Shown piece by piece: positions 8,204-16,236 of a stretch of DNA of 64,000 nt (its first letter is position 1; each line of letters opens with the position of its first letter). The notes beneath the pieces were generated by a model, which was given only the letters and a program-made list of their open reading frames with translations, made no database searches and had not been told where the DNA came from. This DNA is from Spyradosoma sp004558035 (GTDB lineage: Bacteria; Verrucomicrobiota; Verrucomicrobiia; Opitutales; UBA953), in NCBI RefSeq assembly GCF_050314555.1, contig NZ_JBNPNH010000002.1, positions 310,001-374,000 on the forward strand, written 5' to 3'. The position numbers and the translations under genes were made by a program.

Positions 8204-10828
8204 ATGTTCAAAATCCCCTCACTCGACTCTTTGCCGCTCCGGATCGCGGCGGGCGCGCTCGCGCTCGCGTTTTCGGGAACGCTTTTCGCTCAGACGGCCG
8301 CGCTGACCGAAGAACAGACCGCGCAGCTCGCCAAACTCGCCGAGCGCTACGGCGGTCCTTCCGCCCCGAAGCCCGCCAAGGGCAAGACCAGGACCGCTGC
8401 CGCGAAGCCGGCGGTCTCCTTCAGGCTCGACAAAAAGCAGAAGGGCTTCCGCGTGCGCGCGAACGGCCCGACGGTCTCCGTCACCGCGGGAACGCTCAAC
8501 GAGCTCGCCGCCGGCTACGGCTACTATCTCAAGCACGGGAAGAATCTCATGTGGAGCTGGAGCGCGAACCGGCTCGCGCCCGCCGTTCCCGCGAAGCAGA
8601 AGGAATTTTCCGCGGAGACGCCGTGGGAATGGCGCTACGCCTACAATTACTGCACGCTGTCGTACACCTCGGCGTTCTGGGGCAAGACGGAATGGCGCAA
8701 CGAGCTCGACCGCATGGCGCTCAACGGCGTGAACCGCGTGCTCGTGCAGGCGGGACTGGAAAAAGTCTGGCAGCTCACGCTCGCGGAGCTCGGTTATCCG
8801 AAGGAAAAGATCTTCGCCTACATTCCCAGCCCGGCGTTCGCGGCGTGGTGGAACATGGGCAATCTCGAAGGGCACGGCGGTCCGCTCACGCAAAGCCAGA
8901 TCGACGGCGAGGCGGCGCTCGGCAAATTCATCGTCTCCTACATGCGCAACTACGGCATGGAGCCGATTCTGCAGGGCTTCGTCGGTCTCGTGCCGCACGA
9001 TTTCGGCGAGCACTGCAGACTCGAAGGCCTCCGCATCATTCCGCAGGGAAATTGGGTGGACGGCTTCCTGCGCCCCGCCGTGCTCGACCCGACGACGCCC
9101 GCGTTCAGCAAAGTCGCCGAAGTCTGGTACAAGAATCTCGAAAAAGTTTACGGCGTGAAGGCGAAGGCGTTCGGCGGCGACCTCTTCCACGAGGGCGGAA
9201 AATCCGGCGGGATCGCGGTCGCGGACGCGGCGAAATGCGTGCAGACGGCGATGCAGAAGGCGTCTCCGGGCAGCGTCTGGGTGCTGCAGGCGTGGCACGG
9301 CAATCCGTCGGCGACGCTGCTGAGCGGGCTCGACAAGGACAAGTGCGTCGTGCTCGCGCTGTGCAAGGACATGGTCGCGGGAACGTCTCACGGCTACAGC
9401 TACCACGGCGCGCCGTGGGTGTGGTGCGAGCTCTCCAACTTCGGCGGCAACCACGGACTCTACGGCTCGCTGAAGGTGCTCGGAAAAATCGGCGTCATGG
9501 CGACCGCGGACGGGAGCGACAAGCTCGTCGGCATCGGTCTCATCCCCGAAGGCACGGAAGTCAACCCGATCACCTACGACCTGCTCTACGACCGCATCTG
9601 GACGCCGCGCGAAACCGTCATGGACGACGCCGAAATCGCGACGTGGATCGACGGCTACGCGCTGCGCCGCTACGGGAAGAACGTTCCCGCCGTGAACCGC
9701 GCGTGGAAGCTCCTCGAACGCTCCGTGTACAGCCCGACGCAGGACCAGGAAGGCTGCACGGAATCCATCATCAGCGCGCGCCCGAACCGCAACGCGCAGA
9801 AGGCGTCCACCTGGGCGTCCGGAAAAGTGTATTGGAATCCCAACGACGTCCGCGCGGCGTTCGCCCTGCTCGTCGGCGCCGGAGAAAAGGACGCCGCGCT
9901 CGCCGCGCTTTCCACGTACCGCTGGGACCTCTGCGACGTCGGGCGGCAGTTCGCGTCCGACCTCGCGCGCCCGCTGCTCGCGAAGGCGATGGAAGCCTAC
10001 GACGCCGGCGACAAAAAGGCGTTCGAGCTGCGCTCGAAACAGTTTCTCGACCTCATCGCGTCCACGGACAGACTGCTCGCGACGCACACGCTGTGGCGTT
10101 TCGGCCGCATGTACCAGATGGCGCTCGCCAAGGGGAAAAGCAAGGCGGAGAAGGAAAATTCCGCGCGCGCGCTCAAGACGCTGCTCACCAGCTGGGGCGG
10201 CAAGCCCGGCTCGCTCAACGACTACGCGCACCGGCAGCTTTCCGGGCTGCTCAAGGACTACTACCTCGTCCGCTGGGGCTACTTTTTCGACGCCCACAAG
10301 AAGGCGCTCAACGGCGACCGGTCCGCGCTCGACGCGCTCGAGGGCAAGATCAACGCGCTGATGAACGACTGGTGCAAGGCGACCAAGCCCGTCTACACCG
10401 CCAAGGCGGAGGGCAAGACGCTCGTCGAGGCGCAGAACATGCTCAAGAAATTCGCGCCGCTCGCCGACGAGCTCTTCTCCGTTCCCGTGAACAACGACCG
10501 CCCGTGGACGATCCGCGACGGCGCGAAGGAACTCGTCTTCGACGTCTCCGACGACATCATGAAGGCGGGAACGTTCACGGCGACGTTCCGCTGGAAGAGC
10601 GGCGACAGCGCGCTCGTCGTGAAGCGCGTGCGCCTCTACGAAGGCGACAAGATCGTCGCCGAAGACGCGCACCGCGGCACGACCGGACACGACGACCAGA
10701 ACAACGTCTACACGCTGGAAGTGAAGCAGCTCCGCACGAGCCTCGACGCCTACGTGCTGAAGGCGGACGTGGAAGGCGTCTCCTCGAACAACTCCTCGGG
10801 AGTACTGATCTTCAGTCGCGCGAAGTGA
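8204..10828 (+). CDS. Exported alpha-N-acetylglucosaminidase, GH89 (NAGLU family)
   Basis: This 874-aa enzyme removes terminal alpha-linked GlcNAc, known substrates of the family being heparan sulfate and gastric-mucin glycans. A signal peptide (LPLRIAAGALALAFSGTLFA) predicts export. A small N-terminal domain is followed by the NAGLU barrel: WEWRYAYNYCTLSYTSAFWG, MALNGVNRVLVQAGLEKVWQ and WWNMGNLEGHGGPL are family hallmarks. The proposed catalytic glutamates are Glu330 (GGDLFHEGGKSGG) and Glu449 (GLIPEGTEVNP), aligned to human Glu316 and Glu446. WVWCELSNFGGNHGLYG lies between them. The C-terminal NAGLU helical domain is followed by a beta-type tail from about residue 760. It is a single gene. 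No polysaccharide-utilisation transporters adjoin it; it supports a lifestyle on host glycans. Confidence 0.92.
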   Translation: MFKIPSLDSLPLRIAAGALALAFSGTLFAQTAALTEEQTAQLAKLAERYGGPSAPKPAKGKTRTAAAKPAVSFRLDKKQKGFRVRANGPTVSVTAGTLNELAAGYGYYLKHGKNLMWSWSANRLAPAVPAKQKEFSAETPWEWRYAYNYCTLSYTSAFWGKTEWRNELDRMALNGVNRVLVQAGLEKVWQLTLAELGYPKEKIFAYIPSPAFAAWWNMGNLEGHGGPLTQSQIDGEAALGKFIVSYMRNYGMEPILQGFVGLVPHDFGEHCRLEGLRIIPQGNWVDGFLRPAVLDPTTPAFSKVAEVWYKNLEKVYGVKAKAFGGDLFHEGGKSGGIAVADAAKCVQTAMQKASPGSVWVLQAWHGNPSATLLSGLDKDKCVVLALCKDMVAGTSHGYSYHGAPWVWCELSNFGGNHGLYGSLKVLGKIGVMATADGSDKLVGIGLIPEGTEVNPITYDLLYDRIWTPRETVMDDAEIATWIDGYALRRYGKNVPAVNRAWKLLERSVYSPTQDQEGCTESIISARPNRNAQKASTWASGKVYWNPNDVRAAFALLVGAGEKDAALAALSTYRWDLCDVGRQFASDLARPLLAKAMEAYDAGDKKAFELRSKQFLDLIASTDRLLATHTLWRFGRMYQMALAKGKSKAEKENSARALKTLLTSWGGKPGSLNDYAHRQLSGLLKDYYLVRWGYFFDAHKKALNGDRSALDALEGKINALMNDWCKATKPVYTAKAEGKTLVEAQNMLKKFAPLADELFSVPVNNDRPWTIRDGAKELVFDVSDDIMKAGTFTATFRWKSGDSALVVKRVRLYEGDKIVAEDAHRGTTGHDDQNNVYTLEVKQLRTSLDAYVLKADVEGVSSNNSSGVLIFSRAK

Positions 10829-10838
10829 AAGCGGCGGA

Positions 10839-10979
10839 GTGATGAAGTTATGAGGTTATGAAGGTTATGAAGTGATTTGACTTTCGCTTCGCGAAAAAGA
10901 TTTTTTGAAATCCTTTCGGCGAAGCCGAACGCAATGAACTTCACCACTTCATAACCTCATAACTCCATAACTTCATCAC
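10839..10979. repeat. Long imperfect inverted repeat of TTATGAAG-type units
   Basis: The left arm reads GTGATGAA, GTTATGAG, GTTATGAAG, GTTATGAA, GTGA. The right arm is nearly its reverse complement, ending CCATAACTTCATCACC. Between them lies a smaller hairpin-rich core (TTCGCTTCGCGAA; TTCGGCGAAGCCGAA). It fills the gap between two convergent genes and could fold into a long hairpin. Related units recur at 62093-62128. Confidence 0.8.
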
Positions 10980-10997
10980 CTGCCCCTGCCGCGCCAT

Positions 10998-11531
10998 TCA
11001 CGCCGCCGCGCGCGTGAGGCAGAGCAGCGAGCCCGACGCGAACGCCAGCGGGAACGGCGAGCAGTCGAGCCTGCCGAAATGCCGCGCGTAAATCCGCGAA
11101 TACAGCGAAAAGTTGTAAATCGCCCACGCGCGTTCCGTGCGGATCGCGTTCAGGAAATCGCCGCGTTCCCGCATGGCGCCGACGGCCTCGCGCACGGCGC
11201 GACGCTCCGCGGCGAAAAGCGCTTCCGCCTCCGCGGGAACGCGCGCGACGAGGGCGCCCGCCCGCGCGTCGATCTCCGTAAAAAGCGCCGCCTCGCGCTC
11301 GACGGAAAGCTCCGGACCGAACAGCTCGAACACGCGCAGGCAATATTCGTAAACGCGCCGCGCGAACGCCGTGCCGCAGCGTCTTCCCGCCGCGCGCAGC
11401 AGCTCCGCGAGCACGCGCCGCGCGCGGGGTCCTCCGTGAGCGCGGCAGAAATCGGCGACGATTTTCCGCGCCTCTTCAGAATTTCCGGCGCAGGTCAGCG
11501 CCGCCTCCAATGCTTTGATCTCTCGTTCCAT
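10998..11531 (-). CDS. Hypothetical helical protein
   Basis: The frame encodes 177 aa from MEREIKALEAALTCAGN to SGSLLCLTRAAA. It is predicted mostly alpha-helical, Ala/Arg/Glu-rich, with conserved-looking aromatic segments (RVYEYCLRVFELFGPEL and AWAIYNFSLYSRIYARHFGRL). There is no signal peptide or clear membrane helix. I do not recognise a family. It lies 51 bases downstream of the carB stop on the same strand, separated by the perfect 14-bp palindrome GTTCCCGCGGGAAC (11565-11578). Codon use agrees with the strand. An overlapping open frame on the other strand is the shadow of carAB. Confidence 0.6.
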   Translation of the reverse strand: MEREIKALEAALTCAGNSEEARKIVADFCRAHGGPRARRVLAELLRAAGRRCGTAFARRVYEYCLRVFELFGPELSVEREAALFTEIDARAGALVARVPAEAEALFAAERRAVREAVGAMRERGDFLNAIRTERAWAIYNFSLYSRIYARHFGRLDCSPFPLAFASGSLLCLTRAAA

Positions 11532-11582
11532 AACGAAGAGAAAGCGTCGGCGGGCGGCGTTTTTGTTCCCGCGGGAACGCGT

Positions 11583-14500
11583 TCATTTCGCGAGGTGGCG
11601 GTGGTATTCCTGCAGGCTGCAGACTTCGAAGCGTCCGAATTCGAGCTTGTCCGTCAGCCCTTCGAGCGCGGCGCAGGCGCCGGCGATCGTCGTCGTGATC
11701 GGCACGCCCGAAGCGACCGCCTGCGAGCGCATCCGGATTTCGTCCACCATCGCGGCGGCGCCGGATTCGGTCGTGTTGACGATCCACTGGATTTCGCCGT
11801 CGCGGACGAGGTCGAGCAGGTTCGGTCTGCCGTCGGAGATGCGGAAGACGGCGCGCGCGCGGATCCCGGAATCGTAGAGCAGCGTCGCCGTGCCGAGCGT
11901 GGCGTAGAGCTTGAATCCGAGCTCCACGAGACGCCGCGCGACGTCGACGATCTTCGGCTTGTCGGCGTCCTTGACGGAGAGAAACACGTTCCCGCTCTGC
12001 GGCAGACGACTTCCCGCCGCGATCTGACTCTTGAGATACGCGATCCCGCGGTCGCGGTCGATGCTCATGACTTCGCCGGTCGATTTCATTTCCGGGCTGA
12101 GCACGACGTCCACGCCGGGGAACTTCACGAACGGGAACACGGCTTCCTTCACGGCGACGTAGGGCAGGCTCACTTCGCGCGTGAAGCCGAGCTCGCCGAG
12201 CTTCTTTCCCGTCATGCACAACGCGGCGAGCCCGGGCAGCGAAACGCCGATCGCCTTGCTGACGAAGGGCACCGTGCGCGAGGCGCGCGGGTTCACCTCG
12301 ATCATGTAGAGCTCTCCGTCCTTGACGGCGAGCTGCATGTTCATGAGCCCGCAGACGTGAAGCTCGCGCGCGAAGGCGTGCGCGTATTCGCGGACTTTTT
12401 CGAGCACGGCGGGCGGGAGCGTCATCGGCGGCGTGACGCTCGCGGAGTCGCCGGAGTGAATGCCCGCGGGCTCGACGTGCTCGAGCACGGCGCCGATGAC
12501 GGTCGTCTCGCCGTCGGAGATGCAGTCCACGTCCAGCTCGACGGCGTCCTCGAGAAAGCGGTCGATGAGAATCGGCTTTCCTTCGGCGACGGCGGCGGCC
12601 TCTTCGACGAATTTGCGGAGATATTTTTCCTTGTAAACGATGACCATGCCGCGCCCGCCGAGCACGAAGGACGGACGGACGAGCAGCGGGTAGCCGATCT
12701 TTTCGGCGACGGCGAGCGCCTCTTCGACGTTGTGCGCGATGCCGTTTTCAGGCTGGCGGATGCCGATGCGCGCGGCGAGCGTCTTGAAGAAGTCGCGGTC
12801 TTCGGCGAGGTCGATGTCGTCGGGGCTCGTGCCGATGACGTTCGCTCCCGCGCGGCGCAGCGCCTGCGCGAGATTGAGCGGCGTCTGCCCGCCGAACTGC
12901 ACGATGACGCCGCAGCAGCGTTCCCGCTCGTAGACGTGCATGACGTCCTCGAGCGTGAGCGGTTCGAAGTAAAGCTTGTCCGACGTGTCGTAGTCCGTCG
13001 AGACCGTCTCCGGATTGGAATTGACCATGACGACCTCGTATCCCGCCTTGCGGAGCGCGAACGCGGCGTGGCAGCAGCAGTAGTCGAACTCGATGCCCTG
13101 TCCGATCCGGTTCGGTCCGCCGCCGAGCACCATGACGGATTTCTTCCCGCCGGAATCGCGCGGCGCTTCGCCGGAATCGGCGTAGGCGCTGTAGTAATAC
13201 GGCGTGAGCGCCTCGAACTCGCCCGCGCAGGTGTCCACGGAACCGAACGCGGGAACGAGCCCGATGCGCGCGCGCGCGGCGCGGACGGCGTCCTCGTCCG
13301 TCTTCAGCAGAAACGCGATCTGGCGGTCGGAATAGCCGAATTCCTTGATCTGGCGGAAAAGCGCGGGATCGCGTTCGAGCGCGTCGAGCGTTCCCGCGGC
13401 GGCGATTTCGTCCTCGAACGCGGCGAGCTCGGCGAAGTGGCGCAGGAAGTAGCGGTCGATCTTCGTGATTTCGAAGACTTCGTCCGCGCTCCAGCCCCGG
13501 CGGAACGCGGCGCGGACGTAAAAGACGCGCTCGGCGCTCGGGCGCGCGAGCTCGGCGCGCAGCGTCGCGTCGTCGGCGCTCTCGAATTTTTCGTCCTTGC
13601 CGTCGGCGCCGAATCCGGCGCGTCCGATTTCGAGCGAGCGGAGCGCCTTCTGGAAGCTCTGCTTGAGATTGCGGCCGATCGCCATCGCCTCGCCGACGGA
13701 CTTCATCTGCGTGCCGAGCGTGGAATCCGCGTTCGGGAACTTCTCGAACGTAAAGCGCGGCACCTTGGTGACGACGTAGTCGAGCGCGGGCTCGAAGCAG
13801 CTCGGCGTGGAGCCCGTGATGTCGTTGCGCAGCTCGTCGAGCGTGTAGCCGACGGCGAGCTTGGCGGCGATCTTCGCGATCGGGAAGCCGGTCGCCTTCG
13901 ACGCGAGCGCGGAAGAGCGCGACACGCGCGGATTCATCTCGATGATGATGCGCCGCCCCGTCTCCGGATTCACCGCCCACTGCACGTTGGAGCCGCCGGT
14001 CTCGACGCCGATCGCCGCGAGCACGCGCAGCGAATCGTCGCGCATTTCCTGGTATTCGCGGTCGCTGAGCGTCTGAATCGGCGCGATCGTGATCGAGTCG
14101 CCCGTGTGCACGCCCATGGGATCGACGTTTTCGATGGAGCAGACGATGACGCTGTTCCCGCGCTTGTCGCGCATGACCTCCATCTCGAATTCCTTCCAGC
14201 CGAGCAGCGATTCCTCGATGAGCACCTCGCTGTTGAGGCTCGCCTCGAGCCCGCGGCGGACGATGGTCTCGAACTCCGCCTCGTCGTGCGCGATACCGCC
14301 TCCCGTGCCGCCGAGCGTGAATCCCGGGCGGATGATCAGCGGCCACGTGCCGATCGTCCGCGCGATCGCGCGCGCCTCGTTTTCCGTGTGCGCGGAGCCC
14401 GAGCGCGGCAGGTCGAGCCCGATGGAAAGCATCGTCTCCTTGAAGAGCAGACGGTCTTCCGCGCGCCGGATCGCGTCCGCGTTCGCGCCGATGAGCTCGA

Positions 14501-14837
14501 CGCCGTAGCGCTTCAGCACGCCCTTGTCCGCGAGCTCCATCGCGAGATTGAGCGCCGTCTGCCCGCCGAGCGTCGGCAGAATCGCGTCCGGGCGTTCCCG
14601 CCGGATGATTTCGTGAAGAATGTCGGCGTTGAGCGGCTCGATGTAGGTGCGGTCCGCGAGCTCGGGATCGGTCATGACCGTCGCGGGATTGGAATTGACG
14701 AGCACGACCTCGAAGCCGTCGCTCTTCAGCGCCTTGCAGGCCTGAACCCCGGAATAATCGAATTCGCAGCCCTGCCCGATGACGATCGGGCCCGAACCGA
14801 TGAGCAGAATTTTATGAATGTCTGTGCGTTTCGGCAT
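11583..14837 (-). CDS. carB: Carbamoyl-phosphate synthase large subunit
   Basis: This 1084-aa subunit makes carbamoyl phosphate for arginine and pyrimidine synthesis from the ammonia delivered by CarA, using two ATP-grasp halves. The start MPKRTDIHKILLIGSGPIVI and QGCEFDYSGVQACKAL are canonical. The first ATP-grasp (TLGGQTALNLAMEL, RPGFTLGGTGGGIAHDEAEF) is followed by the oligomerisation region and the second half (MVLGGGPNRIGQGIEFDYCC, FGGQTPLNLAQALRRAG, RPSFVLGGRGMVIV). The C-terminal MGS-like allosteric domain starts near residue 940 (VFLSVKDADKPKIVDVARRL). Full length. The start lies 31 bases past the carA stop, so carA-carB is an operon. Confidence 0.97.
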   Translation of the reverse strand: MPKRTDIHKILLIGSGPIVIGQGCEFDYSGVQACKALKSDGFEVVLVNSNPATVMTDPELADRTYIEPLNADILHEIIRRERPDAILPTLGGQTALNLAMELADKGVLKRYGVELIGANADAIRRAEDRLLFKETMLSIGLDLPRSGSAHTENEARAIARTIGTWPLIIRPGFTLGGTGGGIAHDEAEFETIVRRGLEASLNSEVLIEESLLGWKEFEMEVMRDKRGNSVIVCSIENVDPMGVHTGDSITIAPIQTLSDREYQEMRDDSLRVLAAIGVETGGSNVQWAVNPETGRRIIIEMNPRVSRSSALASKATGFPIAKIAAKLAVGYTLDELRNDITGSTPSCFEPALDYVVTKVPRFTFEKFPNADSTLGTQMKSVGEAMAIGRNLKQSFQKALRSLEIGRAGFGADGKDEKFESADDATLRAELARPSAERVFYVRAAFRRGWSADEVFEITKIDRYFLRHFAELAAFEDEIAAAGTLDALERDPALFRQIKEFGYSDRQIAFLLKTDEDAVRAARARIGLVPAFGSVDTCAGEFEALTPYYYSAYADSGEAPRDSGGKKSVMVLGGGPNRIGQGIEFDYCCCHAAFALRKAGYEVVMVNSNPETVSTDYDTSDKLYFEPLTLEDVMHVYERERCCGVIVQFGGQTPLNLAQALRRAGANVIGTSPDDIDLAEDRDFFKTLAARIGIRQPENGIAHNVEEALAVAEKIGYPLLVRPSFVLGGRGMVIVYKEKYLRKFVEEAAAVAEGKPILIDRFLEDAVELDVDCISDGETTVIGAVLEHVEPAGIHSGDSASVTPPMTLPPAVLEKVREYAHAFARELHVCGLMNMQLAVKDGELYMIEVNPRASRTVPFVSKAIGVSLPGLAALCMTGKKLGELGFTREVSLPYVAVKEAVFPFVKFPGVDVVLSPEMKSTGEVMSIDRDRGIAYLKSQIAAGSRLPQSGNVFLSVKDADKPKIVDVARRLVELGFKLYATLGTATLLYDSGIRARAVFRISDGRPNLLDLVRDGEIQWIVNTTESGAAAMVDEIRMRSQAVASGVPITTTIAGACAALEGLTDKLEFGRFEVCSLQEYHRHLAK

Positions 14838-14868
14838 GATTTGAAAAAGAGAATTTCCGGAAAATTTT

Positions 14869-15969
14869 TCAGCGCGCCATCAGCTCGCGGAAACGCTCGA
14901 AGAGCGGATACGCGTCGTGCGGGCCGGGCGCCGCCTCGGGGTGATACTGCACGCTGAAGGCGGGCTCCGTCCTGTGGCGGACGCCCTCGACCGTGCCGTC
15001 GTTGAGATTGACGTGCGTGAGCTCGAGCGCGGACGGCAGCGCGGCGTCCAGCGCGAAATTGTGATTCTGGCTCGTGATCTCGACCTTGCCCGTGAGCAGA
15101 TCCTTCACGGGATGATTGCAGCCGTGATGCCCGAACTTCAGGCGGGAACACGACGCGCCGCACGCGAGCCCGAGCAGCTGATGCCCGAGGCAGATGCCCA
15201 TCAGCGGCACCTTGCCGAGCAGGCGGCGGATGTTTTCCGAAGCGTATTTCACGGCGGAAGGATCGGCGGGACCGTTCGAGAGAAACACGCCGTCCGGGCG
15301 CATCGCGAGCACGTCCTCCGCCGGCGTCGCGGCGGGAACGACGGTCACGCGCATGTCGTGCGCGGCGAGCCCGCGGAGAATGTTGCGCTTCACGCCGAAA
15401 TCGTAGGCGACGACGCGATACGTTCCCGCGTCGCTCCACGCGTAGGGCGCGTCCGTCGTCACGCGCGAGGCGTAGTCCTGGCCGTCGAGCCCTTCCCAGG
15501 CGCGGGCGCGGGCGACCGCCTCCGCCTCGGAGACGGGCTCGTCGGAAACGTGCAGATACGCCTTCTGATTCCCGCGGGAACGCAGAATGAGCGTGAGCGC
15601 GCGCGTGTCCGCGCCGGCGATCGCGGGAACGCCCGCACGGCACAGATAATCTTCGAGCGATTCCTCGGAACGGAAGTTCGAGGGCGCGTTGAGCTCGTGC
15701 ACGACGAGCCCGTTCAAAAACAACCCCCGCGACTCGGCGTCGGCGGGGGAACATCCGTAATTCCCGATTTCGGGAGACGTCAGCGTGACGAACTGCCCGG
15801 CGTAGGACGGATCCGTGAGGATTTCCTGATACCCGGTCATGCCGGTGTTGAAGACGACTTCGCCGACGGCGTCCTTTTTCGCGCCGACGGAGAAGCCGCG
15901 CAGCACGGTGCCGTCCGCCAACGCCAGGAACGCCGCGCGCTCCCGTTTTTCTTTCCAGTTGAATTTCAT
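14869..15969 (-). CDS. carA: Carbamoyl-phosphate synthase small (glutaminase) subunit
   Basis: This 366-aa subunit hydrolyses glutamine and channels ammonia to CarB. The N-terminal CPSase small domain (AFLALADGTVLRGFSVGA, VFNTGMTGYQEILTDPSYAG) is followed by a class I glutamine amidotransferase domain. Its nucleophilic Cys lies in LMGICLGHQLLGLACGA, and the His/Glu pair lies in FSVQYHPEAAPGPHDAYP. The ATG at 15969 (MKFNWKEKRERAAFLALADG) was chosen because the upstream frame to 16116 encodes an unrelated basic stretch that overlaps the regulatory region. It is divergent from gltB across a 267-base region with nested inverted repeats, and is followed by carB. Confidence 0.96.
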   Translation of the reverse strand: MKFNWKEKRERAAFLALADGTVLRGFSVGAKKDAVGEVVFNTGMTGYQEILTDPSYAGQFVTLTSPEIGNYGCSPADAESRGLFLNGLVVHELNAPSNFRSEESLEDYLCRAGVPAIAGADTRALTLILRSRGNQKAYLHVSDEPVSEAEAVARARAWEGLDGQDYASRVTTDAPYAWSDAGTYRVVAYDFGVKRNILRGLAAHDMRVTVVPAATPAEDVLAMRPDGVFLSNGPADPSAVKYASENIRRLLGKVPLMGICLGHQLLGLACGASCSRLKFGHHGCNHPVKDLLTGKVEITSQNHNFALDAALPSALELTHVNLNDGTVEGVRHRTEPAFSVQYHPEAAPGPHDAYPLFERFRELMAR

Positions 15970-16236
15970 TGGGGCGCGATACAGGCACAAAGCGTGCCAC
16001 GGCGCGGGAACGCGCGTCGAAGGCTTCAACGCTCGGGATTCAAGCTCTGAAGCGCCGCGGGAACGCGCCCGCGGGGAATTACGTTTTTCGTAAAACCCGA
16101 AAGAACGCCTTTTCAAAAAACGTAAATTCCGCCGAACCTCGGATTTCCCTTTTCTTTAGGCTTCAGGCTCTAAGCTCGCGGTTTTCCCTTCATGGCACGC
16201 TTTGTGCGAACATGGGCGCCAAATTTTACCGAACCC
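15970..16236. promoter_or_regulatory. Divergent carA/gltB control region with nested inverted repeats
   Basis: Two nested inverted pairs share a centre near 16100. Outer pair: GGCACAAAGCGTGCC at 15984-15998, itself a GGCAC-N5-GTGCC dyad just upstream of carA, and its near-exact reverse complement GGCACGCTTTGTGCG at 16194-16208, just upstream of gltB. Weaker matches flank both (TTGG/GCGC versus GCGC/CCAA). Inner pair: GAATTACGTTTTT near 16076-16088 and AAAAACGTAAATTC near 16116-16129. A heptad array (TTTAGGC, TTCAGGC, TCTAAGC) lies at 16155-16178. The symmetric placement suggests an operator for both genes, but no known regulator box was recognised. Confidence 0.5.

Noticed and set aside
11079..14957. 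A 1292-codon plus-strand open frame opposite carB
   Set aside because: Shadow frame: composition dominated by Arg, Ala, Glu and Val with no domain; carB is certain on the other strand.
16192..16236. Alternative gltB start at 16192
   Set aside because: It would translate part of the operator-like inverted repeat and add residues not typical of the propeptide; the ATG at 16237 fits better, though both remain possible.
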